A stretch of DNA of 64,000 nucleotides from Ruminiclostridium josui JCM 17888 (lineage in GTDB: Bacteria; Bacillota; Clostridia; Acetivibrionales; DSM-1351): assembly GCF_000526495.1 (NCBI RefSeq), contig NZ_JAGE01000001.1:1424001-1488000 (forward strand). Reading direction: 5' to 3'. Positions 8,701-17,311 of this stretch are shown here, piece by piece. Both the position numbers and the translations under genes were made by a program. Position 1 is the stretch's first letter. Each line of letters begins with the position of its first letter. The notes beneath the pieces are model-generated. The model ran no database searches, was not told the origin of the DNA, and worked only from the letters and a program-made list of their open reading frames with translations.

Positions 8701-9245
8701 ACATCTATAATTCCTCCGCGGACAGCAAACTGGGCTTTTCCCTCGACAGTTTCAACTCTTTCATAGCCATACAGAACAAGCTTAGCGACCAGTTCATCAA
8801 GGTCTATTTGTGAGCCTAAGGAGAAATCTATAACTCCTCCTCTAAAGAGTTCGACAGGTGAAATCATCTGTATAAGTGCTTCAGCGGACATTACAATCAG
8901 CTTGTAATTTCCCTCTAAGCACCTCAGCAGGGTTTTTGATCTCTGATATATTATATCGTTGCTTCTGGCCTCTATATTATAAAGCATAGTCTCTTTTGGA
9001 GGGTAATACAAAACATCGTCCCCCAGAAAAAAGGCAAAATCTTCATAAGCTCGTCTGGCCTGCATTTCATTGTACGTTATATACAGTCCTCTTCTCTGTA
9101 AATGAGTACATAGGGAATATATCAGATGCACTTTTTGAGAATCTGATGGCCCGGTAACCGATACAGGCCCTTTCCCCTCACGCACGTTCGTTAAAAGGGT
9201 ATTATATTCATCTATTTTCAAGAGAGGGTCTGTAAAAAAATTCAT
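5721..9245 (-). CDS. mfd: Transcription-repair coupling factor Mfd
   Basis: This 1174-residue ATP-dependent translocase removes RNA polymerase stalled at lesions and recruits the UvrABC excision machinery. In order it shows a UvrB-like N-terminal region, the RNA-polymerase-interaction domain around residue 510 (VGDFVVHQAHGIGQYIGIE), a RecG-like motor with Walker A GDVGYGKTEVA near 655 and DEEQ box near 755, motif VI QIRGRVGRSNR, and the C-terminal UvrA-binding-type domain. Length is normal. It lies 21 bp downstream of pth, as in Bacillus. Confidence 0.98.
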   Translation of the reverse strand: MNFFTDPLLKIDEYNTLLTNVREGKGPVSVTGPSDSQKVHLIYSLCTHLQRRGLYITYNEMQARRAYEDFAFFLGDDVLYYPPKETMLYNIEARSNDIIYQRSKTLLRCLEGNYKLIVMSAEALIQMISPVELFRGGVIDFSLGSQIDLDELVAKLVLYGYERVETVEGKAQFAVRGGIIDVFGINSEHPVRIELFDTEVDSIRYFDETTQRSTDSIDHCRIPPARDVVYREKSKEIIILKIKKDLADYVKKLKQKDNSEVVINISKRVEEDIDNLIEHHYFPGIDRYLPYILETPASIIDYIESESIIILDETLRITQRIENVQLEHEELAKSLMEKGGILPKGAEWAFSIDTIVDRILNLRTVTLSALSANNSLIRPYNQISIPCKSGNSYQNHIDLLVDDIGQFRKKEYKIIVLSGPSGRGHRLVETLATNEISSSYKDNSEYRIQNGEVVVTHGSLQKGFEYPTAAFVVISDIEVFGQDKRIKKAKAKRAGNKIKAFSDLNVGDFVVHQAHGIGQYIGIEKLSVGDVKRDYLKIRYQEGDFLYIPTNQLDLLQKYIGSEGKTPKVNKLGGTEWAKTKSRVKESLQQLAAELIKLYAQRQSAKGHAFCKDTVWQRQFEELFPYQETDDQLKCIDEIKKDMESDRLMDRLLCGDVGYGKTEVAIRAVFKAVMDGKQVAYLAPTTILAQQLYENFKKRMSDFPVTVDVMSRFRTPAEQKKIVKSVKAGNTDILIGTHRLLQKDIEFKDLGLLVVDEEQRFGVTHKEKLKALKPNVDVLTLTATPIPRTLHMSLVGIRDISVLEDPPEERYPVQTYVMEYNMELIRDGIIREMARNGQVFYMYNRVRGIDLKAQEIRAMIPEARVAIAHGQMNEKELEDVMYGFINGEYDVLVCTTIIESGLDMPNVNTIIVEDADKMGLSQLYQIRGRVGRSNRLAYAYITYKKDKVLSEVAEKRLQAIKEFTEFGSGFRIAMRDLEIRGAGNLLGPEQHGHLETVGYEMYCKLLDEAVQELSGKEVRTTDEEMTVDINVNAYIDDEYISSEEQKIDMYKKIAAIQNENDVIDLRDELIDRYGDIPEEVENLMDIAYIKALAVECGFIGISQKDDTILFALSKSASAVSKYLGVLMDKYPRRIMLNASSNPYLSFKLINSSGRENLANIKILLQYIIELQSNG

Positions 9246-9265
9246 TCTGCACCTCCGGCTTTTGA

Positions 9266-9835
9266 TTATTTATTAAAGTTGTTCATTGCCTTTTCCGGGC
9301 CGCTTTGCGTTATCATTACTGCTGCTTGTGCCGCTTTTTCAATACTTTGGTCAATTATCTGTCTATCCTCTTTAGAGAATTTACTAAGAACATAATCAGC
9401 CAAATCCCATTTTTCCGGTGCTCTTCCGATACCGATTCTCACTCTTGGAAATCGGTCATCCTGTAATTGGTATATTATGGATTTCATGCCATTGTGAGTG
9501 CCGGAACTGCCTTTAGGTCTTACTCTTATTCTGCCCGGTTCAAGATCAATATCATCATATATTACTATTAATCTTTCAATAGGAAGCTTGTACCAGTCAA
9601 CTATTTCCCTAACACTTTCCCCACTCAGGTTCATAAAAGTTTGAGGCTTTACAAGAATGGTTCTGACTCCCTCTATATCACCTTCTCCGTATACCGCCTT
9701 AAAACCGATTTTGGATAGTTTTATATTATACTTGGCTGATATATAATCTATAGCATCAAATCCAACGTTATGTCTTGTATTTACGAATTTAGTGCCTGGG
9801 TTGCCAAGCCCCACAAGAAGATATACATCTCCCAT
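9266..9835 (-). CDS. pth: Peptidyl-tRNA hydrolase
   Basis: This 189-residue enzyme cleaves peptidyl-tRNA released from stalled ribosomes. It carries the family landmarks VGLGNPGTKFVNTRHNVGF (catalytic His in NTRHNVG), KPQTFMNLSG, VIYDDIDLEPG, and KGSSGTHNGMKSI. It lies between prs and mfd, the conserved Firmicute order. Length is typical and nothing is missing. Confidence 0.98.
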   Translation of the reverse strand: MGDVYLLVGLGNPGTKFVNTRHNVGFDAIDYISAKYNIKLSKIGFKAVYGEGDIEGVRTILVKPQTFMNLSGESVREIVDWYKLPIERLIVIYDDIDLEPGRIRVRPKGSSGTHNGMKSIIYQLQDDRFPRVRIGIGRAPEKWDLADYVLSKFSKEDRQIIDQSIEKAAQAAVMITQSGPEKAMNNFNK

Positions 9836-9879
9836 CTTTGCCGCCTCCTATCATTTGCATATAAAATATTCATGCCTAA

Positions 9880-9907
9880 AAGGGCGGTTCCTAAAAAGAA
9901 CCGCCCC
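9880..9907 (-). terminator. Rho-independent terminator after prs
   Basis: A 10-bp GC-rich stem (GGGCGGTTC with GAACCGCCC) has a 7-nt loop and a TTTTA tail on the minus strand. It lies 26 bp beyond the prs stop, so pth-mfd are probably expressed separately or by readthrough. Confidence 0.8.
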
Positions 9908-9932
9908 AGAAAATCAAATTCAAATATATAGC

Positions 9933-10892
9933 TTATATCTGTGTAAACAATGTACTAATAGATATATCACCATATATTCTTTCTATAGCTTCAGCAAAAA
10001 CTCCTGCTACAGACAAGGACTTAATCTTGTCAATTTTCTTTTCTTCGCTTAATGTTATAGTATTTAATGTAACCAACTCTTTTATTGCAGATTCACTAAT
10101 TCTCTGAATCGCAGGCCCCGAAAGCACACCATGTGTACAGCTTGCGTATACTTCCTTTGCACCAGCCTCTATAAGAGCATTAGCTCCGTTGACAATAGTC
10201 CCTCCTGTATCAATCATATCATCAACAAGGATTACCTTTTTATTTCTTATGTCACCTATTATATTCATTACTTCTGAAACATTTGCCTTAGGACGTCTCT
10301 TATCGATTATAGCCAACGGGCAATCCAGTCTTTCAGCAACCTTTCTAGACCTTGTAACACTGCCTACGTCAGGAGAAACGACTACAACATCCTCCAGGCT
10401 GGCAAATTTCTCCTTGAAATATTCGGCAATAATAGGTAGACCCAAAAGATGATCCACAGGTATATCAAAAAATCCTTGTATCTGTGGAGCGTGCAAATCC
10501 ATAGTAAGTATTCTGTCTGCTCCGGCTATTGTTAAAAGATTTGCAACAAGTTTGGCAGAAATAGGATCTCTTGCCCTTGCCTTTCTGTCCTGTCTGGCAT
10601 ACCCAAAGTACGGAATAACTGCTGTAATTCTACCTGCTGAAGCTCTTTTTACAGCATCAATCATAACCAAAAGCTCCATAAGATTATCATTTATCGGCTG
10701 ACAAGTGGATTGAATGATAAACACATCTGAACCTCTTACTACTTCACCGATATTAACAGCTGTTTCTCCGTCACTAAACCTTCCAACGTTCGCAATACCT
10801 ACGGGTATTCCAATTTTTTCAGCTATTTCATCAGCTAAAGGCTTATTAGAATTACCTGTAAATATCTTAATATCCTTTCCGTGCAGATTCAT
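9933..10892 (-). CDS. prs: Ribose-phosphate pyrophosphokinase (PRPP synthetase)
   Basis: This 319-residue enzyme makes PRPP from ribose-5-phosphate and ATP for purine, pyrimidine, NAD, His and Trp synthesis. Visible motifs are [10 protein letters not shown], the flexible loop region [16 protein letters not shown], the metal and ribose segment [19 protein letters not shown], and the PRPP loop [16 protein letters not shown]. It follows glmU, as in Bacillus. PRPP is also the effector of PurR encoded in the same block. Confidence 0.98.
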   Translation of the reverse strand: MNLHGKDIKIFTGNSNKPLADEIAEKIGIPVGIANVGRFSDGETAVNIGEVVRGSDVFIIQSTCQPINDNLMELLVMIDAVKRASAGRITAVIPYFGYARQDRKARARDPISAKLVANLLTIAGADRILTMDLHAPQIQGFFDIPVDHLLGLPIIAEYFKEKFASLEDVVVVSPDVGSVTRSRKVAERLDCPLAIIDKRRPKANVSEVMNIIGDIRNKKVILVDDMIDTGGTIVNGANALIEAGAKEVYASCTHGVLSGPAIQRISESAIKELVTLNTITLSEEKKIDKIKSLSVAGVFAEAIERIYGDISISTLFTQI

Positions 10893-10931
10893 TTCAATTC
10901 TCCTTTATATTACATTTATATTATTGTGTGT

Positions 10932-12104
10932 TTATTTTCGCTTTAAATCCTTCTTTGTAACCCAATCCTGCTTTATCGTCTGTCTTTGACGTGCTATTGC
11001 CAGAGAATTTTCAGGCACTTCCTCTGTTATGGTTGAACCTGCAGCAATATACGCATCATTTTTTACAACAACAGGCGATACAAGATTTACATTACATCCT
11101 ATAAATGAATTATCTCCAACAATTGTCTTGTTTTTGTTCTTTCCGTCATAATTTACAAAAACAACGCCACATCCTATATTAACATTTGAACCTACCTCGG
11201 CATCACCAACATATGTCAGATGTGAGATTTTAGTTCTGTCTCCGATAACTGATTTTTTAATTTCAACAAAATCTCCGATTTTAACGTTCTTGCCCACATT
11301 ACTTCCCGGTCTCAGATATGCAAATGGTCCCACATGAGTCTCATCTCCGATGGAGCTGTCATATGCAACTGAATTTGCTACTTCAACATTATTTCCAATC
11401 TTACAGTTGACAATTCTTGAGTTAGGACCAATTATGGAGCCCTCACCCACAACTGTATTTCCCTCTATTATGGTATTTGGCATAATTATAGTATCCTCGC
11501 CGATAACCGCACCTGCATCTATAAAAGTAGATGAGGGATCCATTACAGTAACACCTGACAGCATAACCTTTTTCAATATAACGGATTTGATTTCCCCTAT
11601 AGCAATTGAAAGAGCTTCCCTGTCATCGACCACAATAAATTGAGTTTTATCTTCAGAAGATATCTTGTTTTTGTTTTGAAATGATTGGAATATTTGGGCA
11701 ATGTTAAACTTTGAAAATGATTGAATACCTAATTCATTTATACGGCCTAGAAAGTTTTTGCTTTTAAACACATAGACCGAAGCTTTCCCATTACAGGAAA
11801 TAATAGCTGTCGCGTCGTTCCCCTCTGATGTATGTTTTTCCAGTAAATGCCTGAAAGTATCGGCCAGTATCAGTGGCTGGTCTCCCCAGTTTATTATAAA
11901 ATTCTCCGAATTTCCGATTAAATCCTTTGCTCTGCATATATCATCAGAATTTATTGATTGAGCTTCACCTGTAATTTCAGCTAATGCAGACCCGGACCAC
12001 TGTAATACACTTTGGCCAAGTACACTATGGTTTTCTACAGGTTTTTTTGATTTAAACGTACTACTATTACTGTCTGTAATGACTAATCCAATAATTTTAT
12101 TCAT
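10932..12104 (-). CDS. glmU: GlmU-like protein: intact acetyltransferase half, degenerate uridyltransferase half
   Basis: This 390-residue protein sits at the glmU position (spoVG-glmU-prs); normal GlmU has about 455 residues. The C-terminal left-handed beta-helix (about residues 195-390) is complete, with hexapeptide repeats, GPFAYLRPGS, VEIKKSVIGD, SHLTYVGDAEVGSNVNIG and VNYDGKNK, which carry the GlcN-1-P acetyltransferase active site. The N-terminal Rossmann half lacks the LAAGxGTRMKS nucleotide loop, reading VITDSNSSTFKSKKP instead, and the QLGTAHA and GYGRI segments are missing. Only GDQPLI recalls the usual GDTPLL. GlcNAc-1-P uridylylation by this protein is therefore doubtful. Confidence 0.88.
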   Translation of the reverse strand: MNKIIGLVITDSNSSTFKSKKPVENHSVLGQSVLQWSGSALAEITGEAQSINSDDICRAKDLIGNSENFIINWGDQPLILADTFRHLLEKHTSEGNDATAIISCNGKASVYVFKSKNFLGRINELGIQSFSKFNIAQIFQSFQNKNKISSEDKTQFIVVDDREALSIAIGEIKSVILKKVMLSGVTVMDPSSTFIDAGAVIGEDTIIMPNTIIEGNTVVGEGSIIGPNSRIVNCKIGNNVEVANSVAYDSSIGDETHVGPFAYLRPGSNVGKNVKIGDFVEIKKSVIGDRTKISHLTYVGDAEVGSNVNIGCGVVFVNYDGKNKNKTIVGDNSFIGCNVNLVSPVVVKNDAYIAAGSTITEEVPENSLAIARQRQTIKQDWVTKKDLKRK

Positions 12105-12244
12105 TATTTAGCCCCCACTGTATTTTACAGGATATATTCTCTCATTTTTATCATATAATTTCAACCCGTTAATATAACTAAAATTTAGCCATAAATAATT
12201 CTCATTATATTACATTTATAGTACTATATGTAATCGGGTGACAT

Positions 12245-12276
12245 AAAAAAAGATACCTTTTACAGTATCTTTTTTG
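12245..12276 (-). terminator. Rho-independent terminator after spoVG
   Basis: An A/T-flanked stem (AAAAAAGATAC with GTATCTTTTTT) lies 20 bp after the spoVG stop, with T-runs on both sides. It may work in both directions, though both neighbouring genes run leftwards. Confidence 0.75.
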
Positions 12277-12295
12277 TTCTTGGAATCAATGCTTT

Positions 12296-12547
12296 CTATG
12301 AATTCTTATAGCTTTCAAGAATAGCAGTTTGAAGTTTTTCTCTAGCCGCAGCATTTATAGGATGTGCGATATCTCTGAATTCACCGTCCGGTGTTTTCCT
12401 GCTGGGCATTGCAATAAATAGGCCGCTCTGACTTTCGATTACTTTGATGTCGTGTACAACAAACTCATTGTTGAATGTTACAGAAACTACTGCTTTCATT
12501 TTTCCTTCAGTTTCAATTTTTCTGATTCTGATATCTGTGATTTCCAT
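12296..12547 (-). CDS. spoVG: Septation/sporulation regulator SpoVG
   Basis: This 83-residue protein matches SpoVG closely: [11 protein letters not shown] start, [22 protein letters not shown], then [24 protein letters not shown]. SpoVG binds nucleic acid and affects septation, sporulation and expression of several pathways. It lies between purR and glmU, exactly as in Bacillus except that yabJ is absent. The gap to purR is about 130 bp. Confidence 0.97.
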   Translation of the reverse strand: MEITDIRIRKIETEGKMKAVVSVTFNNEFVVHDIKVIESQSGLFIAMPSRKTPDGEFRDIAHPINAAAREKLQTAILESYKNS

Positions 12548-12674
12548 ATTGGCGAACCCTCCAAGAAGTATTATGTTTTAAATACAATATTCGCCATAAA
12601 TGCTAAAAATCCTTCTTTTTGTACATTATTTTTACATATTTTTGGTTTATTTTACATCACTTTATGTTTTCCGG

Positions 12675-13487
12675 CTAAATATTAGGCTTTATGTCGATGG
12701 AATTATTCTCCTGCATCTTAGATGTATTAAGTTTCATCAAAGAATAGTAATTTTCTACAAGTTTTTTATCCGGCACACTTGTTTCTATCACAACTCCAAT
12801 TCCAACTACCTCACTGTCAAACTGGTTTGCCAATTCAATAATGCCTTTTGAAGTTCCTCCGGCCTTCATAAAGTCATCTATAAATAGTATCTTTGAATTT
12901 CGCTTTAATGATTTCATAGGAAGTACCATTGTCTGTATCTTCTTTGCTGAACCGGATGCATAGTTAATGTTTACAGATGCTCCATCAGTGGCTTCGTTAT
13001 AGTGTCTTACTATTACCAACGGAACGTTAAGGTACTGTGCAGTTGCAAAAGCAATTGGTATCCCCTTTGTTTCCACCGTAATAACACAATCTAGCTCCAA
13101 ACCTGAAAATCTGGTAGCAAACATCATTGCCATTTTGTTAACCCATTCGGGGTTATAAATAATATCCAGCATATATAAAAACCCCCCAGAGAGTATTCTA
13201 TCCGGGTGAGATAATTCTTTTGCAAGTTCTTCCAAAGTTTCATGTATAGCCTTTTCGCCCATAAATGGAACATATTTAACTCCACCTGAAGCTCCAGATA
13301 TAGTACAAATATTTCCCATTGAGTTCTTACTAAATGTTTTTTGCAGTAATTCCAGGTCCTCACTTATTGTAGATTTTGCAGAACCGAACATTTCCGAAAA
13401 ATATCCAAGTGTAAATATCTTGTTCGGATTGTCGCACAAAGTTTTGATTATAACTGAAATCCTTTCATTTCTTTGGATTTTATCCAT
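12675..13487 (-). CDS. purR: Purine operon repressor PurR (PRPP-responsive)
   Basis: This 270-residue regulator has an N-terminal winged helix (MDKIQRNERISVIIKTLCDNP, FTLGYFSEMFGSAKSTISED) and a C-terminal phosphoribosyltransferase-like domain. The latter contains the PRPP loop KILFIDDFMKAGGTSKG. In Gram-positives PurR represses purine genes and PRPP releases it. The ATG at 13487 is chosen because GGGGAGA precedes it; an upstream start at 13502 would overlap that site. It is divergent from murC. Target operators were not identified here. Confidence 0.95.
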   Translation of the reverse strand: MDKIQRNERISVIIKTLCDNPNKIFTLGYFSEMFGSAKSTISEDLELLQKTFSKNSMGNICTISGASGGVKYVPFMGEKAIHETLEELAKELSHPDRILSGGFLYMLDIIYNPEWVNKMAMMFATRFSGLELDCVITVETKGIPIAFATAQYLNVPLVIVRHYNEATDGASVNINYASGSAKKIQTMVLPMKSLKRNSKILFIDDFMKAGGTSKGIIELANQFDSEVVGIGVVIETSVPDKKLVENYYSLMKLNTSKMQENNSIDIKPNI

Positions 13488-13773
13488 AAAATCTCCCCAC
13501 ATCTTTAGTTTACATCATAGCTATTATACAATAATATAATGAATAATAAAACTTAAATTACAATCATAATTCGGATTAAATCATTTTATCTAATATTTAT
13601 CCCATATACATCATACAATATGTAGAAGATGTTATAGCTGTAAAATTGATTAAATATATATATTCCTTTTACATTTATATGAAAATATTGTATTATCTTT
13701 TTTAGTAGAACTTACTTTATGTAGAATTCTCTAACAAATTTTTATTTAGCAATACAACAAGGGAGTGTTTTCT

Positions 13774-15177
13774 TTGAATAATAATTCAAACATTTTAGAT
13801 TCTGAAAAAATCAGGCGTATCCATTTTATAGGAATCGGCGGATCCAGCATGAGCGGTCTTGCCGAAATTCTTTTGGCAAAAGGCTACCATGTATCAGGCT
13901 CTGATATTAAGTCTTCCAGTGCAACTCAAAAACTTGAGAGCAAAGGTGCTGAAATATTTATAGGGCATCGTGCCGAAAATATTACAGAACCAGACCTTAT
14001 TGTTTATACTGTTGCCGTTAAAGAGGATAACCCTGAAATGATCCGTTCAAAAGAGCTGGGTATCCCTGTCATAGACCGTGCCGAGCTTTTAGGACTCCTC
14101 ATGAAAAAGCATTCCTTTGGAATTGCCGTTGCAGGCACTCATGGCAAAACTACCACAACCTCAATGATAACAACAATAATGCTGGAGGCAAATACAGATC
14201 CTACAGCGCATATCGGAGGTGAACTGGACTGCATAGGAGGTAATACCCGCATCGGAAGCTCTGAATATTTTATAACCGAAGCATGTGAATATTATGGAAG
14301 CTTTTTAAAATTCCACCCTTTTATGGCAGTAGTTTTAAATATTGAAATAGATCATGTGGATTACTTCCGTGATTTAGATCATATTAAGTCAACCTTTGGT
14401 GAATTTGTTTCTCTAGTTCCTAATAACGGTTATATTATAGCCTGCGCTGATGATGAAAATACTCTTTCCGTTGTCAGCAAAAGAGATTGTAATATTGTAA
14501 CTTATGGATTAAAGAACAAGGATGCTATTTGGACTGCAAAAAATATAACATACAATAGCATGGGCTGTGCTTCTTTTGACGTATATAAAGAGGGTATAAA
14601 AATGGGAAATATCTCTCTATCAGTTCCGGGCCCTCACAATGTAAGCAATTCTCTTGCTGCTATTGCCGCAGCACACACTTGCGGATGCAGTATGGAAGAC
14701 ATAGCATATGGACTTTCTAAATTCGGCGGAAGTCACAAGCGATTTGAGTTAAAAGGCTTAGTTGATAACATTAAGGTTATTGATGATTATGCTCACCATC
14801 CTTCTGAAGTTCAGGCTACTCTAAAAGCAGCCAAAAGCAGCGAGCATAATAAAATATGGTGTGTTTTTCAGCCCCACACCTATACACGAACAAGAGCCTT
14901 TTTGAATCAATTTTCAGAATCTTTTGGAGAAGCTGATAACATAATAATAACTGATATATACGCTGCCCGGGAAAAAGACACCGGAGATATCCATGCTAAA
15001 ATGCTTGCAGAAAGAATTCGAGAGAAAGGCAGCAATGCAGTTTATATAAGTGATTTTCAGGACATAGCTGAGTATCTTGATAAAAATGCTCAACCTGGAG
15101 ATCTCATTCTCACAATGGGGGCGGGAGATATAGTAAGATGTGGTGAGATGTTCTTGAACCTAAGAGCAAATAAGTAA
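13774..15177 (+). CDS. murC: UDP-N-acetylmuramate--L-alanine ligase
   Basis: This protein of about 467 residues adds L-Ala to UDP-MurNAc, the first peptide step of peptidoglycan. It shows the N-terminal Rossmann GIGGSSMSGLAEIL, the ATP loop AGTHGKTTTTSMI, the central NIEIDHVDYF motif, and C-terminal DDYAHHPSEV and HTYTRTR. The TTG at 13774 is preferred, since AAGGGAG ends 9 nt upstream and a GTG at 13765 lies inside it. It is divergent from purR and ends at a bidirectional terminator shared with fabZ. Confidence 0.97.
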   Translation: MNNNSNILDSEKIRRIHFIGIGGSSMSGLAEILLAKGYHVSGSDIKSSSATQKLESKGAEIFIGHRAENITEPDLIVYTVAVKEDNPEMIRSKELGIPVIDRAELLGLLMKKHSFGIAVAGTHGKTTTTSMITTIMLEANTDPTAHIGGELDCIGGNTRIGSSEYFITEACEYYGSFLKFHPFMAVVLNIEIDHVDYFRDLDHIKSTFGEFVSLVPNNGYIIACADDENTLSVVSKRDCNIVTYGLKNKDAIWTAKNITYNSMGCASFDVYKEGIKMGNISLSVPGPHNVSNSLAAIAAAHTCGCSMEDIAYGLSKFGGSHKRFELKGLVDNIKVIDDYAHHPSEVQATLKAAKSSEHNKIWCVFQPHTYTRTRAFLNQFSESFGEADNIIITDIYAAREKDTGDIHAKMLAERIREKGSNAVYISDFQDIAEYLDKNAQPGDLILTMGAGDIVRCGEMFLNLRANK

Positions 15178-15185
15178 CGTCAGTA

Positions 15186-15226
15186 AAACAACCTCTTGGA
15201 GCTTAATCCAAGAGGTTGTTTTTTAT
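15186..15226. terminator. Bidirectional terminator between murC and fabZ
   Basis: A 13-bp stem (ACAACCTCTTGGA with TCCAAGAGGTTGT) has a T-run on the plus strand and A/T-rich flanks on the other. It lies between the convergent murC and fabZ genes. Confidence 0.85.
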
Positions 15227-15233
15227 TTTAAAT

Positions 15234-15662
15234 TTATGCCTTAGTCATTGCAAACTTGATTTCCCCTTGTGCTGCAATCTTACCGTCTACACTTGCCTTA
15301 ACCTTTGCCTTGGTAACTCCAAGCTTACTCGTTAGAATCTCAGCTTCCAAGGTAAGAACATCCCCAGGCATTACTTGATTTTTAAATTTCATTTCTTCAA
15401 TTCCAGCAAATACACCTAATTTACCTTTGTTTTCTTCCAAAACAGCAACAGCTATCCCTGCTGCCTGTGCCAAAGCCTCTACTATCAACACACCTGGCAT
15501 TATTGGATATTCTGGAAAATGTCCTTGAAAAAACGGCTCATTACTAGAAACATTCTTTACTGCAACTACTTTTTTCCCCGGTTCAAGTTCTATAACTTTA
15601 TCAACCAGTAAAAACGGATACCTGTGGGGTAATAATTCCCTGATTTCTTTATTTGTAAGCAT
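15234..15662 (-). CDS. fabZ: 3-hydroxyacyl-ACP dehydratase FabZ
   Basis: This 142-residue hot-dog-fold enzyme dehydrates 3-hydroxyacyl-ACP in type II fatty-acid synthesis. It shows [14 protein letters not shown], the catalytic-His loop [20 protein letters not shown], and Glu in ALAQAAG. In Bacillus fabZ (ywpB) lies after flhP; here two extra genes separate them. Length and motifs are normal. Confidence 0.97.
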   Translation of the reverse strand: MLTNKEIRELLPHRYPFLLVDKVIELEPGKKVVAVKNVSSNEPFFQGHFPEYPIMPGVLIVEALAQAAGIAVAVLEENKGKLGVFAGIEEMKFKNQVMPGDVLTLEAEILTSKLGVTKAKVKASVDGKIAAQGEIKFAMTKA

Positions 15663-15767
15663 ATGTCCTCCAATTATCTTTTAATACACATAATTATGAC
15701 TAGGTAATATATTCGACTATATAATCCAAAAATCCTTTTATCTTATAAATTTTTACACCAAAGTCAT

Positions 15768-16919
15768 TTATTTAATCTTTACTATAAAGCACCCTGCTAC
15801 CGGTCTCTCAATGCCTTCATAGGAAGGTCTGTTTCGGAGGCTGCCGTTTATAATCATCTGTGAAGAAGCTCCTCCGTCCAGCATTGCCGCATCCTTTACT
15901 CCTATTTTAATCAGATATTCACCCATTTCTTTGCCTGTCATTCCTTCACTGTATCCCGGCTGACGTCCATCAGATACCAGCATAATTATTTTGCCGTCTG
16001 TCTTAATACCGATAATGGTTCTAGGATCTCGATTGCTTAGAGTACCTGCCCATTTATCACGTTCAGGAACTACTAATTTTCCATCTTTGACAAGCATACT
16101 TCCACATTCATATGCTTGGTAGTGGTATCCCAAATATGGCTCTATCCTAATATCGACTGTATCCCCTGCTTGTAAACCCATTTTTTCAGGCAGGTTAGCT
16201 TTATCACCATAAAAGCTAATAACATTGGCATCTTTCTTCATTTTAACTTCTTTTGCATACTCTATTACCGCTGTTATTGTGTTATCCTCAACAATTATTG
16301 ATGTATTTTTTATTTCAGCTCTGTTTGTGCTTCCAAATTTGTAATTATATAGAATAATATCGTTATCTTTACCTATCCTGTTCATATCATTTATCTTGAC
16401 TTTATTACCATTATGCTCTAGATAAATATTTGAATAAAAAGTATCGAATCTGGCTCCTTTTTTATCAACAATTAGCACAGGGCTCATTCCCGTTGAAGCA
16501 GTCAGCATATGTCCATCTATTGCTACCATGCCTGCAGGATCACCATATTGATAAAAAAACCCTCCGTTAACTGCTGCATATGCTCCATTTCTTTTGCAAA
16601 TGTCAGATAATTTTTCAAAGCCAAATATATTATCAAATGACAATGCCGGCTTGAATTCAACTCTCTCATCTCTTGGATCAAACTCCAGCATATAAATTTC
16701 CTGCTTACACTCGTTTATGGTTTCTGTTACATGTTTATATTGAACAGGTGAAGGCACCACTGAATTTGATGATGCAACCGATGAACTCAAAGTATTATAA
16801 GCATTCTCTGAAATATTATTATCTTGGAAAAATAAAAATTGTCCTACATAAATTAACATGAAGGACAATGCGAAAAACAATCCAATATTTATAATCAGTT
16901 TCTGATTATTTCTTTTCAT
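15768..16919 (-). CDS. Membrane-anchored phosphodiester glycosidase (NAGPA-domain) protein
   Basis: This protein of about 383 residues has an N-terminal membrane segment (about residues 9-28) and a long extracytoplasmic NAGPA/DUF2233 domain (about 85-380). Landmarks are AAVNGGFFYQYGDPAGMVAIDG, NRDPRTIIGIKTDGKIIMLVSDGRQPG, and AAMLDGGASSQMIING. The family cleaves or binds phosphodiester-linked sugars such as those in wall polymers; the substrate here is unknown. The ATG at 16919 has GGAGGAG upstream and overlaps the FlgJ-like gene by 14 bp, implying co-translation. Confidence 0.85.
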   Translation of the reverse strand: MKRNNQKLIINIGLFFALSFMLIYVGQFLFFQDNNISENAYNTLSSSVASSNSVVPSPVQYKHVTETINECKQEIYMLEFDPRDERVEFKPALSFDNIFGFEKLSDICKRNGAYAAVNGGFFYQYGDPAGMVAIDGHMLTASTGMSPVLIVDKKGARFDTFYSNIYLEHNGNKVKINDMNRIGKDNDIILYNYKFGSTNRAEIKNTSIIVEDNTITAVIEYAKEVKMKKDANVISFYGDKANLPEKMGLQAGDTVDIRIEPYLGYHYQAYECGSMLVKDGKLVVPERDKWAGTLSNRDPRTIIGIKTDGKIIMLVSDGRQPGYSEGMTGKEMGEYLIKIGVKDAAMLDGGASSQMIINGSLRNRPSYEGIERPVAGCFIVKIK

Positions 16920-17304
16920 CAAATACTCCTCCGGTAACTGAGGCAGAATCTTCTTGTTTATACTTTCTTGACAACTGCTTGTACATCATATCACCTAAGC
17001 CAATTCCCCTTTTTGATGCAACTTCACAAAGCTGGTCATCAAGCATTGAATTGTATATATCAGAAGCAGTGTCACTTCCAAGATAATCCGATTTTGGTAC
17101 CGTAGCTTTCATCTGTTTATAAAGCATGCTTATAAACAGGCTTTCAAACTCATGACACACTTCTTTTAATTCACTGTCATCGCCTTTATCAGCAGCCTCT
17201 CTAAGCCGTTTTTCAAAACTGTCCTCAGAGACTTTGGAGCTGGTACTTTTGGCAGTATCAAATACATTTTTTGAATTAATGCTTCCTACTTCCATTATAT
17301 TCAC
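16906..17304 (-). CDS. Flagellar rod-binding protein, FlgJ N-terminal domain only
   Basis: This 132-residue protein contains the rod-binding domain (CHEFESLFISMLYKQMKATVPKS, then MLDDQLCEVASKRGIGLGDMMYKQL). In many proteobacteria this domain is fused to a peptidoglycan hydrolase to pierce the wall during rod export; here no hydrolase domain follows. It is 7 bp downstream of flgG/flhP and overlaps the next gene, a phosphodiester glycosidase. Confidence 0.85.
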   Translation of the reverse strand: MNIMEVGSINSKNVFDTAKSTSSKVSEDSFEKRLREAADKGDDSELKEVCHEFESLFISMLYKQMKATVPKSDYLGSDTASDIYNSMLDDQLCEVASKRGIGLGDMMYKQLSRKYKQEDSASVTGGVFDEKK

Positions 17305-17311
17305 CTATTTT

